Assembly (NCBI GenBank): GCA_020726505.1
Contig: JAHLEZ010000025.1
Span: forward strand, 124,001-188,000
DNA length: 64,000 nt
Direction of reading: 5' to 3'
Source: Leptodontidium sp. MPI-SDFR-AT-0119
Taxonomy: Eukaryota > Ascomycota > Leotiomycetes > Helotiales > Leptodontidiaceae
The notes under the pieces are model-generated. The model saw nothing but the letters and a program-made list of their open reading frames with translations. It made no database searches and was not told the origin of the DNA. The position numbers and the translations under genes are program-made. This document shows positions 22,540-33,658 of the stretch, piece after piece. Within the stretch, counting starts at the first letter, position 1. Each line of letters starts with the position of its first letter.

Positions 22540-23410
22540 AGACGACGATAAGTTCCTAGGAGATAGTTATACGTGCGAAGAAACGATCATCGAAATGTCT
22601 GTCGAACGAAACCATCGACGTAGCCTAACGAAACGATAAAAAAAGCTGGAGATCGATTGGCAACTGGTTAACGACCACCTGGAAAGTCTAAGCGACTTGT
22701 TCAGCATAGGGAGGAAGATAACCTTTAGCATAGAGTTTATTTATAAGAAAGTTACTTGTGATTCTACAACAGCGAAGGGCAAGAAGACGAAGAAGAAAAG
22801 CGTAACCGAGGCTCAAAGGCTTCAGAGAGCCGCCGACGCTGATCTTTGGACTCAAGTCTACGAGCAGTATCGCTGCAGAGCCAAACACTGCAAGCAGGGG
22901 CCCCACTGCTAGCCGGACAAGTGAGGGATTCACCAGAGGCTTCTACTTAGTCAACTTGAAGAGATTATTAAACACATTAAAGAAATGATTAAGGAAGGGG
23001 AGACGGAGGAGGACATCGATATTCGCATCGAGATCCCACCTTATATAATTAAAAATATATTAAATAATAATCGCAAGCGGAAGGTAGATGACTCCTTCGA
23101 TCGTCGTTAATGTAAAGCACACGCCTCTTCCTACAATAAATGCTGCGATACGGCCGAGATGTCACGGAAGGGGATAGACAAGACATGCTTGGAGAGTAAT
23201 TACTGCAACTAGGGCATGGCACAAGTCAAGAGCAACAGGTGTAGACACGCACTGCAAATTGCAAATGAGGTTACAATAAATCAGTTCCTCGAACTAAACA
23301 CTATCTTGTATCAACCCAAGGACGTTATTAAGCTAATGGAAAAGAACAGTGTAGTACCAGGCATCGCTCTACAATTTGTGAGCAATATTAAAAATTTCAG
23401 CGGGAGATAG
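22540..23410 (+). pseudogene. fungal repeat-associated ORF, decayed
   Basis: Broken plus frames that read as one protein with conserved-looking Cys/His patches: YRCRAKHCKQGPHC (about 22870-22912), RRCKAHASSYNKCC-like (about 23107-23150), then GMAQVKSNRCRHALQIANEV and FLELNTILYQPKDVIKLMEK to about 23400. The Cys/His spacing suggests zinc binding, but no known domain is recognised. The style matches ORFs often found in many copies in filamentous fungi; a transposon origin is inferred. Interrupted by several TAG/TAA codons. Confidence 0.5.
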
Positions 23411-23899
23411 GAAAGTCTTAAAGCACAAGGGAGGATATTTCTAAGGTCTCTTCTATATTTGTTCTTGATTTATCTAGAGTACTGCGTAATAGATATTCCT
23501 GCGTGACGGAAGTGATTCTCTGCCATGTGTTCATCGTCGCCAACCACGTCAATGAACCACTCCAGAGCCGCAGCAGCGCCTGGTAATATCTGCTGGCCAA
23601 TGGTAGAAGATTGATCCGTGTTGAGACCTGCAACTGCTCGCCCTACATTCCATCATTCAGCTCTGCAAAGCCTTAAGTACTAGTGACCTCCTTTATTCTC
23701 CATCTCAACGTCTGTGCAATTCGATCCACCTCAAGGAGCACTTCCTGCTATCGCTAATGTTGAGTTCCTTAAATGTACGAGTCTCTAGTTACCTTGCAAA
23801 ATAAAATGTCTTAGGCTTTGTGTGATGCTTACCGCGATATCGGCATTACTGCTTATTTCGACGGAGGACCTAATCCCTAAGATATTGAGAGTTTCTAGT

Positions 23900-25450
23900 T
23901 GACACCGGCGGGAGAGAAAAGGGATTGCCTCTTCTGTAGAATACTTTCGGTGACTGTTAACTATGCTTTCCTACCCTCTAGAAGCGTTATGACGCGACTC
24001 TTCGACGGTCTAATGGCCCGGACTGTTGTAATTATATCAGATTCGAAGGCTTCAAAGTGACCAACTTGAGCTTAAGATTAGCGCCGAGGGAAGCAAAGGG
24101 ATCCGCATAAGACATCATCAATACGCAAGCGGGGTGGTAGTCCATAAGGCGATGGGTTATGAGCGGCTACGCCGTCTTATAGATACCTGCCGTGATTCAC
24201 ATAACCGCTGTGGTTATAACTTCAATCGTGGTATAGATAAGTTCTCACCCGATATACTTTTTATCGATGTCAAGAACCTTTGCTTAGTGCAACTCCCTAC
24301 TCCCATAGCCGTGTTCGTGGCACTTAGCTAGGTTTGGGGAGATGCCGTGACATTCAAGACTGAGCAGGCAAATCGAGCCTTGTTAAGGGAGGAGGGTGTC
24401 GTTAAGAGGCTTAAGGATCAAACCCCGAAAACTATCCATGATGCCATGACATTGGTACGAAGGCTCGGCTTCGACTTCCTTTGGGTGAGTCTAGATTAAA
24501 ACAGCTCTAGGTTTAATCGCTGCCTGCTCACTTTCATACAGGTCGACGCCTTTGCATCGTATAAGATGACGAGGGAGCACAAAAAGAAACAAATAAACAA
24601 CATAAGCGTCATCTATAGTAAGAGTATCTTGACCACCACTGCACTCACTGCATCAGATGCGGCCCGCGGCCTCGCTAGTGTTGATGACAACTCTAGGCCG
24701 CTCAAAGTAGTCTCGGTCACCGAGAATTCGTCATTGTCTGCACATACCCAGAACTTGAGAGTTCTAAGAGATTCATCCGTCTACAAAACTCGAGTCTGGA
24801 CCTTCTAGGAAGAGGTCATGTCGAGAAGGCGGTTCTGCATCACTGACTGGCAGTGTTACCTTGCATCTCTCACTGAGACAACAAGTGAGGAGATATGGGA
24901 AGGCGAGGACGCATTCAAGGTTCAAGATCCCTTTGACCTGCCACTCGAAGGGCCAGGATGGATGATGCGGCATCTGAGTGATGAACGCGACTCGGTTGGC
25001 GAGTGGTTCCTGTTCTACCTATATTGCAAATGCGCAGAAGAGTTTAGTGCGAGGGCAATCACATTTTGTCAGGACAGGGCCAATGCGTTCACGAGCATCA
25101 ACTCCTTTGTCACCAACTTGTTGAGTAGTCGCATCGAGCAACGTTTAGGTGGCTTCTACTCTGGCCTGGTTGCCGGCATGCCTGGTATAGTCATGCGCTA
25201 TGCGCTGCGATGGGTGGGTCCATGGAATGTTGAAGTCCAACGACCCAGAAACAAACACTTCCCGACATGGGCCGGGATAGGCTGGGATATGCCAGTCGAG
25301 TACGACTTGGCAGTCCACACCACTGTTCAAGGAGATGACTGTCAGTGCTATTTTACAATGAGGCATGACTACGAATTCGTTAACTTTGGATTCCGTGTAA
25401 GAGATATCCTCAAGGTAGAAGGATTGCTCATACACGCCGAACCCTTTTAG
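23900..25450 (+). pseudogene. HET-domain (heterokaryon incompatibility) protein, broken
   Basis: The HET domain is clear: FIDVKNLCLVQLP and FVALS-stop-VWGD (24230-24345), TIHDAMTLVRRLGFDFLW, a 58-nt intron (24484-24541, GTGAGT...ACAG), VDAFASYK in place of the usual VD.LCI.Q, INNISVIYSKSILTTTALTA, and TRVWTF-stop-EEVMSRRRFCIT. The C-terminal region is open from 24818 to 25450. HET proteins trigger cell death or growth arrest after fusion of unlike strains. Two nonsense codons (24329-24331 in place of Tyr; 24806-24808, Gln to TAG) and the altered LCI motif indicate a dead copy. Upstream traces (RDCLFCRIL near 23925) may be its N-terminal exon. Confidence 0.8.
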
Positions 25451-26463
25451 CCCGGCCTTATAACTATAAATAATATTAACGGTTTTATCTCTTACTTAGT
25501 TAAGGTAGTTAATTAGTCACTAAAATATATTAGCTTACTAATTGACGCTAAGTTGCCGGCGATGCCACGTAAGAGTACTTATTGATTTCTAGCGCTCTTT
25601 AAGACTAACTCTCTATTCGAAAGATATAAGCTCTTTCCCGGCCGACGCGAGACATTAAAACACGGATTTATAAGTGTAGATCCGCTAAGTAATAAGCAAG
25701 TTATAGAGAATGACGAGTAGTATATTGTTATACTTTTACAAGAGACGGATGTAACAGTTAAGATCTTAAACGGGAACTTGCTAGTATTCGAGAGGCTAAG
25801 TGTAAGAAGAATAGTAGTAAGTGCGGTAAGAAGCGCTATAACGAGTAATATAAAACAATTTGTCCTAAAGTAAAGAGCTACGAGTCGCCGTCTCTAGCGG
25901 TTTGCGAGCTTAAATACTCCCTTAGGAGGGTATAGATCTAGGGAGTCTCGAATCCTAATTAATATACGAGAACAGTAAACTAGCGCAGGACACGTAGTAC
26001 AACTATTTTATTTTAAATTGTCTTTAAATCTTATCGAGGATTAATTTGTGTCTTAGTCGCTAGAACTAGATATGTGATTAGTAGGGTATTGTATTTAGTA
26101 CACTTTCGAAGACTTACATTTAAGTAATTAAGATAGTATTAAGATAACTTTATTACACTAGGCGAAATTCGATATATATATCGAGGTAGTATTAAGAATT
26201 AAAATCCTAAAATAATAAATATTATAAAGAAGATTAATAATAACAGTTTAGCGCGATATTGTCTTCGAGCTTAGTCTTGTGATAAACTTAATAAGATAGG
26301 ATTATATTATACGAAAAAAGAAAATTTATTTATTATTAAGGTTTATTACCCTCGGCCTAATAGTTTTCTAGTAATAGTAATAATAGCTAGATAAAATAAG
26401 CGCGCGTTTATTGTTTATACTACACTAGCTAGCTTTGGAAGCTCGAGGCTTCGCTGGGTAGGG
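25451..26463. other. AT-rich decayed DNA
   Basis: A plus frame at about 25566-25800 (ERYKLFPGRRETLKHGFISV) reads like protein with few stops but is unrecognised; a CKKNSSKCGKK motif follows in another frame. The remainder is very AT-rich RIP-like sequence. Confidence 0.35.
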
Positions 26464-26511
26464 GGTAAACGATAACTAAGTCCACATTCGAGCATTATAG
26501 ATGTGCTCTGC
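26464..26511. repeat. 48-bp dispersed repeat, copy A
   Basis: Matches 46973-47021 with one indel and a few transitions (GATAACTAAGTCCACATT here, GATAACTGAGTCCACATT there). It ends exactly where recognisable Fot transposase sequence begins. Identity unknown. Confidence 0.6.
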
Positions 26512-28448
26512 CGGTTACTAGTCTTAGACAGTTATAGAAGTTATAAGACTACGGAATTCATTTTAAAGTGCTTAGAATACAACATATTTCTGTTGTTTTT
26601 ACTCACATATACGTTATACGTCTTATAACCTTTAAATTTATTGATTTTCTCTCTTCTTAAGACAGCCTACTAGAAACACCTTAATTTATTAGTATTAATG
26701 ACTAATTCTACCCTAATTGGCAAGTGTAACTTCTTAATATGTTATTACAAGGCACGGCAAAAGAGTTTAATAGGTATAAATATTAGAGCTGGCTAGAGAA
26801 CTACCGGTCTCTGGCCAGTGAGTATAACAAAACCACTGATAAGCCGATTACTATTAGAGAATAGTAATTAGGAGCTAGAAATTAGTGTTTTTAAGGACCT
26901 TTAGACTATTAAGGAAGTAGAGGAATCATTAATTATTTAATCTACGCTAAAGGCTAGCAAGGAATTTAGGTTATAGCTTAACACTTTATTTAAATTATTA
27001 TATAATAGCTTTTTAATATAACGATTACTTTTCAAAAAAGCTATCAAGGCTTTCGACTAAAAGGATTTCGCTCTTAGCTAGGCAGAGATGAAAATACAAT
27101 AATTAGAGGCTAAATTGGATTAATTAAAGCCACGGAAAAAGCGGAAGGTTTAAACTAGCCTAAATTCTAAGTTTACAAATATTTAAGCTATTTAGAACAG
27201 CGTAAGAAATGATTTGATTTGATTTGATTAGCCTTATATAATCAAATCAAATCAAAGTAATTTAATTAATAATCAAATCTGTGTGAATAATGATATTCAC
27301 GTAATCGGCGAATTACGTGAATACGGAGGACGGGCAAGAACAGGGGTTGCAGGACATGAATAGGAGCACTCGACGCTAGCCGATACGGGACTAGCCCACG
27401 ATGAGAGTCTATTATATAGAGCTCTCATCGATACCTTAGAGTAGCTCTTTAGACTTGAACAAATACATACCTGCAACCAAAGCTTTGCACCGTGTATATC
27501 GAGTCTCACCACGATTGACTAAGTTGTTACTTATTGCGGGAGCTCTAGGTAACATAGTGCAATCAACAAAATCAAATCAATGATTTTTGATTCTAATCAA
27601 ATTAGAATTGATTATATTGTAAGGATTACGTATGATTGGACTCGCTTAATTTTAAGCTTATATTTAAGCGGGGCTGTCCCACCACTTTACCTGATCGAGC
27701 TTATCAAGCGAGAATCCGATAAGGGACCTTCGACAATCAACAAGATAATTCTTAATTTATAATAATAGGATAAACTAAAATACTATAACTAAAACTTACT
27801 TATAAATCCTTAAAAATACTTAAAAATATGGAGATTCTTATTAATTAAACAGATTTTACTAGAAACGCTTAGAATCTATTAATTTTTTATAAAAACAATA
27901 AATCATTCACTAAAACACGATTTTTTTAAGTCAAAAGTATTAACTTTACTTATATACAACTTACACTTACATTTATACTTTTAACTCTTTAAAATACTCA
28001 TTATGTCGACTATTACCTCTCAACAAAATATTATAAAACTAAATATAATTCAAAATCGTTCTAATTTTGAATTAAAGTCTTTAAAAGAGTAACCTCTTAT
28101 ATTTAAAAGAAAGTTATTTTCTAAAACTCTCGATCTTCCTAAAGATAATCCCGAAAAGCCGGAGAATTACCGAACTGTTATAGTTAAATGTTTATACCCT
28201 AGTTGTCGGTAAGTAATATCACTTATATTAATTAAATAATTACTAATAACCTTTAAAAAAACCCTTTTTAAAACAAAAAGTTAATCATTCTACTTCGAAT
28301 TATATAACTCATTATAAAGTTGCTTATAAAGCATTTAATATTACGCGAGTATTAAATAACTTAGAAGAAGGTATATAAAAAGTTTTACTTTTAAATTTAT
28401 ATATATTAAATACTAACTATTAATAGATGATTCTTTGGCTGCCGAATC

Positions 28449-28750
28449 TGTTACGACCTACGATGCGCTTCGCATTCTAACCGACACTGGCTCGTAGCAT
28501 CGCTGGCTATGCGACGGCGCTAAGCCCGATAGGGAAGACTAGGTGGCGAGCCTGCGACATGTTGACGTGAATGGCACTCGACTACGCTAGGCCTTATTAG
28601 GAGGGTCCTTTATGTATATATACTCGAGCCCTCCCTTACGGAGAGCCCTCCTTTCCTTCTTGTCTTTTCTTCTCGATTCTGAGCGTAGCTAGAGGCCCTA
28701 ATACAAAGCTAGAGTCAACTCGCCGTATCAACCTCTTGCCAGCCGTAACA
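28449..28750 (+). mobile_element. solo LTR, intact, inside the hAT gene
   Basis: 302 bp from TGTTACGACC to CCGTAACA, flanked by GAATC on both sides (28444-28448, 28751-28755). Contains a TATATATACTCGAGCCC promoter-like stretch at about 28615. Same family as 60512-60813 and the split copy at 2257-4705. The apparent Met at 28736 lies in the LTR and is not the transposase start. Confidence 0.93.
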
Positions 28751-29410
28751 GAATCGTTACAAGGTAGTACTATTAGTACTATTACAGATATATTCGCTAA
28801 ACAAAGAGCGTCTAAACGCCCTAAGACTCCTGAAGAAGGTTTTAATATAGTAAAATTTAAGAAATTACTCTTCAATTTTATTATAACTAATAATCTATCT
28901 TTTCGATCGGTTACGTCAAAGTCTTTTAAAGAACTTCTCTTATATTTATTAAAGGATATACCTTCAATTTATTATAAACTTCTAAAAGACGAATTAATTT
29001 CTATTTATATAGAAAACCAATCGTCTATTAAAGAAGAATTGAGAGATAATATAAAGTCTAATAGTAACTTTTCGCTTACTTTAGACACTTGGACGGCTAT
29101 TAATCAAGACCCTTATCTTGGTATTACTATGTAAGTTAATTCTTATTTATTATTAAGATTTAAAAGTTAATATATTTAATAGTCATTTTATAAATAAAGA
29201 CTTTGAATTAAAGTCTTACTTATTAGCTATAAAAGATTTGAAAGACAGACACTCTGGTATATATTTAAATCAAGTCTTATTAGAGACTCTGAAAGAATAT
29301 AATATCGAATATAATATTACTAGGTAAGAAGCTCTTAATTTATTTATTTATTATATATTAATTAATATATTATAATATAACTAGAGATAATACTAGTAAG
29401 AGTTGGGGCC

Positions 29411-30455
29411 ATTGCTCCCGGCCCCCCTTAAGCGAACCCCTCAGATTTGACCCCCTTTATTTAACTAGGAATAACTTAATTAATTATTAATAAAATTGAC
29501 TTAAAATTAAAGCTATAAATTAATAAATAGTTACTAATCCTTAAACTATAATAATATCTTCTAATTTACAAGTCAATCTCTTAGTATATCGCCAATAATC
29601 ACGTGGATTAACTTAATCTTAAAGCTTCTAAATCTCCTTCTTTAACTAGTTAATTATAGTTGGCACAAAAGGCAATTTCTTTAGCTCTTCTTTTATCTAC
29701 TGCTAGACCTTCTCGATTAGGTTTAAATCAAGTAAAAAAGAAGGCTAATTAAACCCTCGAATACTATGCTCGAGTCAGGGTAGTCGGGTATGTCCTAGAT
29801 AGACCTTTGCCTCGTCCTCTATAAAGATATACTCGGGGCTAAGTTTATTAAACTTTAGGAAAACAACTTTCTCTCGAACTTGATAAAGATAAGCCTTTAA
29901 GGTTATACCTTTTAAGCCCCCCTCCTTCTCGAGAAACACAAGGGGAGACTTCTAATCTTAGCCTATTGTCCCCTAGATTATTATCGAGACTCTCCCTAAT
30001 TGATATACTAACTTAATATAATCAAGATAGCGCTTCTCATCAATTCTTCGAGTAACCTAGACTCGACCAGTCTTTCCGAGCTTAAATATACACTTGTCGC
30101 TTTATATAACCTTCCTCTAGTCCCCCCCTCCCTCTCGAGAGGCTGCCTAATTAGATGTCCCTCACTAGCGGTGCGATAAAGTAAACTCGAGGCGTTTCTT
30201 TGTTTACTTTTAAGAAATAAAAGGTCTCAGGCAAGTAATACATCATTAATAGCTTACGCGACGAAGTTCTCGTCGAATAGTTTGTGCCGAAGCTTTAATA
30301 TTTAAGTGAACTCTCACGTGTTTAAAAGATAACTAACGAGTAAACTAATTCTTTGCGATATATCGAATAATTTAACAAATCTAACGCCTCGAGATTAATC
30401 TTTGCCTCGTTGACTTTCCCTTCCGCTAAGTTCGAGAGGTTTCGGTATCTAATTC
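29411..30455 (-). mobile_element. Tc1/mariner-type remnant inside the hAT element
   Basis: Minus-strand frames contain LDLNPIEKV followed by a stop where Trp belongs (about 29725), the hallmark of Tc1/mariner DDE transposases, then IKEELKKLPFVPTI. Upstream on that strand, about 29770-30100, weaker parts fit the rest of the catalytic domain. It displaces the middle of the hAT transposase. No terminal inverted repeats or TA duplication could be fixed, so boundaries are approximate. Confidence 0.5.
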
Positions 30456-31840
30456 TAAAGCTTTTAAAAACAAAAACTCTTTATTATTAAGAGAGCTTGA
30501 TATTACTTATTTAGAGAAATGTCTTAAGATATTCTCTATATTTGTTAAAGCAACTACAAAATTACAAGTTAAAACATACCCGACTATATATTATTTGATC
30601 CCCGAGGTTTATAATATTTATAATCGGTTAGAAATTATTCGAGAAGAATTTAACGTAAGTTTAAATTACTCTTATTAAAAATATTTATATTAACTTATTT
30701 TAGGATATTACATTTATAGAAGCTATAAATAAAGGAATAGCTAAACTACGAAAATACTTTCCTAAACAAGGAATTTTAAATAATAATAAAGCCTTATATT
30801 TATCTCTAATCCTAGATCCTAGAATTAAAAGAGAGGGCCTAGAAGTTATCGGATTAAGTAGAGGTCAAGCTACTAATATAAATAATAAGTTATATTCCGA
30901 GTTTCAAATATAAGTTATACTTAATTCCTATTAATAGTATTTTACTAATAATTAATAGTTATAAGCAAGATTATCTTGCTACGCAATTACCTATTATACA
31001 AGCTCAAGACTTAGCTTTACAAAACGACGACGACGACGATTTAAATATATATATCGAAGAAGAAGAGGAGGATTTAGACGAATTAAAATTATTTTACAAG
31101 AAAAAGAGCTCCTCGACAAGTAAGTTATAATAATCATTTATTATATTAATCAAATACTAATTACTATTTTATAGACTAAACCTTTGTCTTTTTGGGCTAA
31201 TAATAAAGACAAATATCCTGTTTTATCTTTATTAGCTCGAAATTATTTACAAATACTTGCAACTTCGGCTTCTTCCGAGAGGTTTTTTGGTCAAGGAGCT
31301 AAAATAATCAATAAAGATCGAAATAGGCTGAATAAAGATACTTTTGAGTATATTATAGCCTTAAAAAGTTGGGGTCTTTTTAATAAAAAAGAAGATGATT
31401 TAGAGAATAAGGAAGTTGAATTAGAAGATAATAGATTTGAAATTGATTAGTTTATTAGTTTATTAGCTTATTAGTTTGTTAATTAGTTAGTTTATTTGTT
31501 TAATGAATCATTTTATTAGATTATTTAATTATTAATTAACTTATATAATATTAATTTATTATCTTATTGATTCTTTCAGAAAATTATAATCAAATCAAAC
31601 CAATTGATTATGATTATAATTAAATTATAATTGATTAATTTGATTTTTTTTTCTTACGCTGATTTAGAAAGTTCAAATTGTAACTAGAGATTAGGAAATT
31701 GTACCTATTAATTTAGATTTAGTAGGAGATTCTGATGTTACAAAAGATTATATAAAAACTGAAGCGTTATAGAGTTATTAGGTATTGTTTACAAGTGGTG
31801 GTAAAATTGCGGGGTGATCGGAATGGGGGGGTGGGGACTT

Positions 31841-32216
31841 ATCACGTACGGGGAAGACAGTTACTAGTATGATTGAGAATTCTATTTGAGTTGAGCACGA
31901 AGCTCCTATCTTATGGCAGACGTGCCAGTCATTATATAGAACCTTCGTGGCCATGAGGACCGCTGCACCGCTGCGGTCCGTCGGACCATCACGTGACACG
32001 AGACCGCATAACCCAGAGGCCAGAATGCCGACTGGTTGTTTACCGATCTAACTATCCTACATACATGTGACTAGTAATGATCCCCTAGGGTTCCTGTCCT
32101 AGGCCCGTAGCCCTCCTGAGCCTCTGATCCTGACACTACATCTTCATAGGTCCCGTGACCCGGGAAGATACTACAGTAACATATCTCTATCATCTCCTTC
32201 TAGTTTATCTTCTCTG
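31841..32216. other. junction between repeat nest and gene block
   Basis: No coding signal. Probably contains the 3' UTR of the reductase gene that ends at 32217. Confidence 0.3.
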
Positions 32217-33272
32217 CTACAAAAGCATACCCAGCTTCTGATCTGATGACTTTTGTTCCTCCATTCGAAAGTAAAAATCAAGACCTGCGAGTAGAACATA
32301 CAAAGTTTCCAATCTTGGAACTGCGATTGAGTTTTCCTTCGCCATCTTTATCATATATCCTATCACAGCCTCAACTTCCATGCCTCTACCTTTCCTCATG
32401 TCAGCCATCATGCTTGGTTCCACGCCAGGCCATGGACGAGCCCGGGTCCGGGACATTTGCCATTCAATGCTCTCTGCATTAATCTCATCTGCATAGCCTA
32501 GTGATTCTGCAAGCATGCAAACTTCACTCATTGCGTTCTTGATGAATTCGGAAGCGAAGGCGGAGGATTGGAGAAATTCAACATCACGGCAACGCGACAA
32601 GGCGCAAACTGGATTCCAGGTGCCGTTTGCAATGATTTTCTTCCACCTTTGGACCTGAACATCTTCATGAAGTATAGCGGTTGCGCCTCCTTTGTTGATC
32701 AAATTTGCGAATTTCTCAAGGAGCGTTTTGTCCGTGAGTGAGTTGGAGGCGGGAAACATACCGAGATGGAGTCGTTCCAGCTCGGTATGAACCACAAATC
32801 CCGGGGATACTTGTGTGGTTGGCATGTATGCAACGCCGGATATAATTGGACTCGAAGGAAAATATGTTTTGAACTCGTTTTCGATCCCAAGGCCGTTCTG
32901 AATAAGAACAATGTTTGTTGTGTGGCTGCTCATCGCTGGTGAGATCTTGGAGGCAACCGTTGAATTTTCACCCGGGTAAGACTTCGTACAAATAACGATG
33001 TAATCAAAAGCTTCTTCTTTCAATCCAACAGCTTCGGTCACAGAGCGAACCACAGTAGGCTTGAAGGTATGGTTCCCAAAAACAGTCGATTCGATGCGGA
33101 ACCCATTGCATTTTACCGCTTCGTAGTTGGACCTGCAAACACACACAACTTCGGCCCCCGCTCGGCAAAGAATGAAGGCATAGGCGGTACCGATACTTCC
33201 AGATCCAAAAAGAAGTATACGAGCCATTTTCTGTACGTGGAGAGGATGAATTGTTTCGGGGGAATAACTCAA
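32217..33272 (-). CDS. ketopantoate reductase family (ApbA/PanE) oxidoreductase
   Basis: An NADPH-dependent reductase of the 2-dehydropantoate 2-reductase fold. A Rossmann motif near the start (ILLFGSGSIGTAYAFIL) binds the dinucleotide. NIVLIQNGLGIENEF is the conserved middle motif (the family's QNG), and KKIIANGTWNPVCALSRC carries the catalytic Lys and Asn region. A helical C-terminal domain follows. Single exon, 351 aa from 33272 or 336 aa from the Met at 33227; the second starts MARILLFGSG, the usual distance from the Rossmann motif, and is preferred. Fungi often have several such paralogs with unknown ketoacid substrates; its place beside the homogentisate genes suggests another substrate than ketopantoate, but that is inference. 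Confidence 0.87.
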   Translation of the reverse strand: MSYSPETIHPLHVQKMARILLFGSGSIGTAYAFILCRAGAEVVCVCRSNYEAVKCNGFRIESTVFGNHTFKPTVVRSVTEAVGLKEEAFDYIVICTKSYPGENSTVASKISPAMSSHTTNIVLIQNGLGIENEFKTYFPSSPIISGVAYMPTTQVSPGFVVHTELERLHLGMFPASNSLTDKTLLEKFANLINKGGATAILHEDVQVQRWKKIIANGTWNPVCALSRCRDVEFLQSSAFASEFIKNAMSEVCMLAESLGYADEINAESIEWQMSRTRARPWPGVEPSMMADMRKGRGMEVEAVIGYMIKMAKENSIAVPRLETLYVLLAGLDFYFRMEEQKSSDQKLGMLL

Positions 33273-33658
33273 AGTGCTACAGAACGAGTCGAAGGTGCCG
33301 AGAGATTTTGCCGTGAAAGGTGTTCTATATGTCTCTCGAAAGCAACTGGTCTGTTGTAAAGAAAAAAATTGAGTTTGCGAAGATTTTACTTATCAATTAT
33401 GTTATGTTCTACAGCGGAAAATTTATTTATTGGCCAGTCGTAGGCTGAAAGGGGCCGAGCTACCAAGACGAGGCAGCTCCGTCATCCACTATCCATCATA
33501 CCACTTTCTCTGGACAACAATATCAGTTTCTGAGTCTTGCACCCCATAAGAACTCATTCATTATGTTAATAAAAGCAGGTACTTAAAAGGGAAAAGTTTC
33601 TACTACGAATAAACATCCACCGCTGCGTGCGTTTTGGCTTCTAAGACGCTTAGACTAT

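Larger units (their letters stand above)
28003..31450 (+). pseudogene. hAT transposase with BED finger, interrupted
   Basis: Coding segments in order: Met at 28003; a BED-like finger (CLYPSCR, intron, STSNYITHYKVAYKAF, about 28190-28340); FKKLLFNFIITNNLSF and FSLTLDTWTAINQDPYLGIT (to 29131); an exon ending KEYNIEYNITR (29322); a gap filled by another element; LDITYLEKCLKIFSIFVKAT (about 30490) and the typical IYYLIPEVYNIYNRL; then the C-terminal dimerisation domain, FWANNKDKYPVLSLLARNYL and ATSASSERFFGQGAKII (31184-31450). Removing the solo LTR and one duplicate restores an unbroken frame (AAES/LQGS). Damage includes a TAA near 28090 and a donor site reading ATAAGT instead of GTAAGT near 30914. 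Codons are strongly A/T-ending. Confidence 0.85.
27198..31661 (+). mobile_element. hAT transposon with perfect 8-bp target duplication
   Basis: A 4464-bp element starting CAGCGTAAGAAA and ending TTTCTTACGCTG (12-bp perfect inverted ends), flanked on both sides by ATTTAGAA (27190-27197, 31662-31669). Subterminal ATCAAATCAAATCA-type repeats lie inside both ends. The CAG start and 8-bp duplication are diagnostic of hAT. It sits inside the Fot tail and itself contains a solo LTR and a Tc1-like remnant, which inflate its length. Confidence 0.92.
26512..31840 (+). mobile_element. 5'-truncated Fot element holding nested insertions
   Basis: Decayed Fot transposase C-terminal half: LLVLDSYRSYKTTEFILKCL (about 26515-26575), LTYTLYVL-stop-PLNLL, then GLWPVSITKPLISRLLLENSN and the basic coiled tail to about 27190. 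The tail resumes after 31670 and ends in a single mutated 17-bp iteron at 31815-31831, as in the element at 9976-11823. The left end is missing. The gap in the middle is the complete hAT element 27198-31661. Confidence 0.75.

Noticed and set aside
28736..29134. Apparent ORF start for the hAT transposase at 28736
   Set aside because: The first six codons come from the end of the solo LTR; the real coding start is near 28003.
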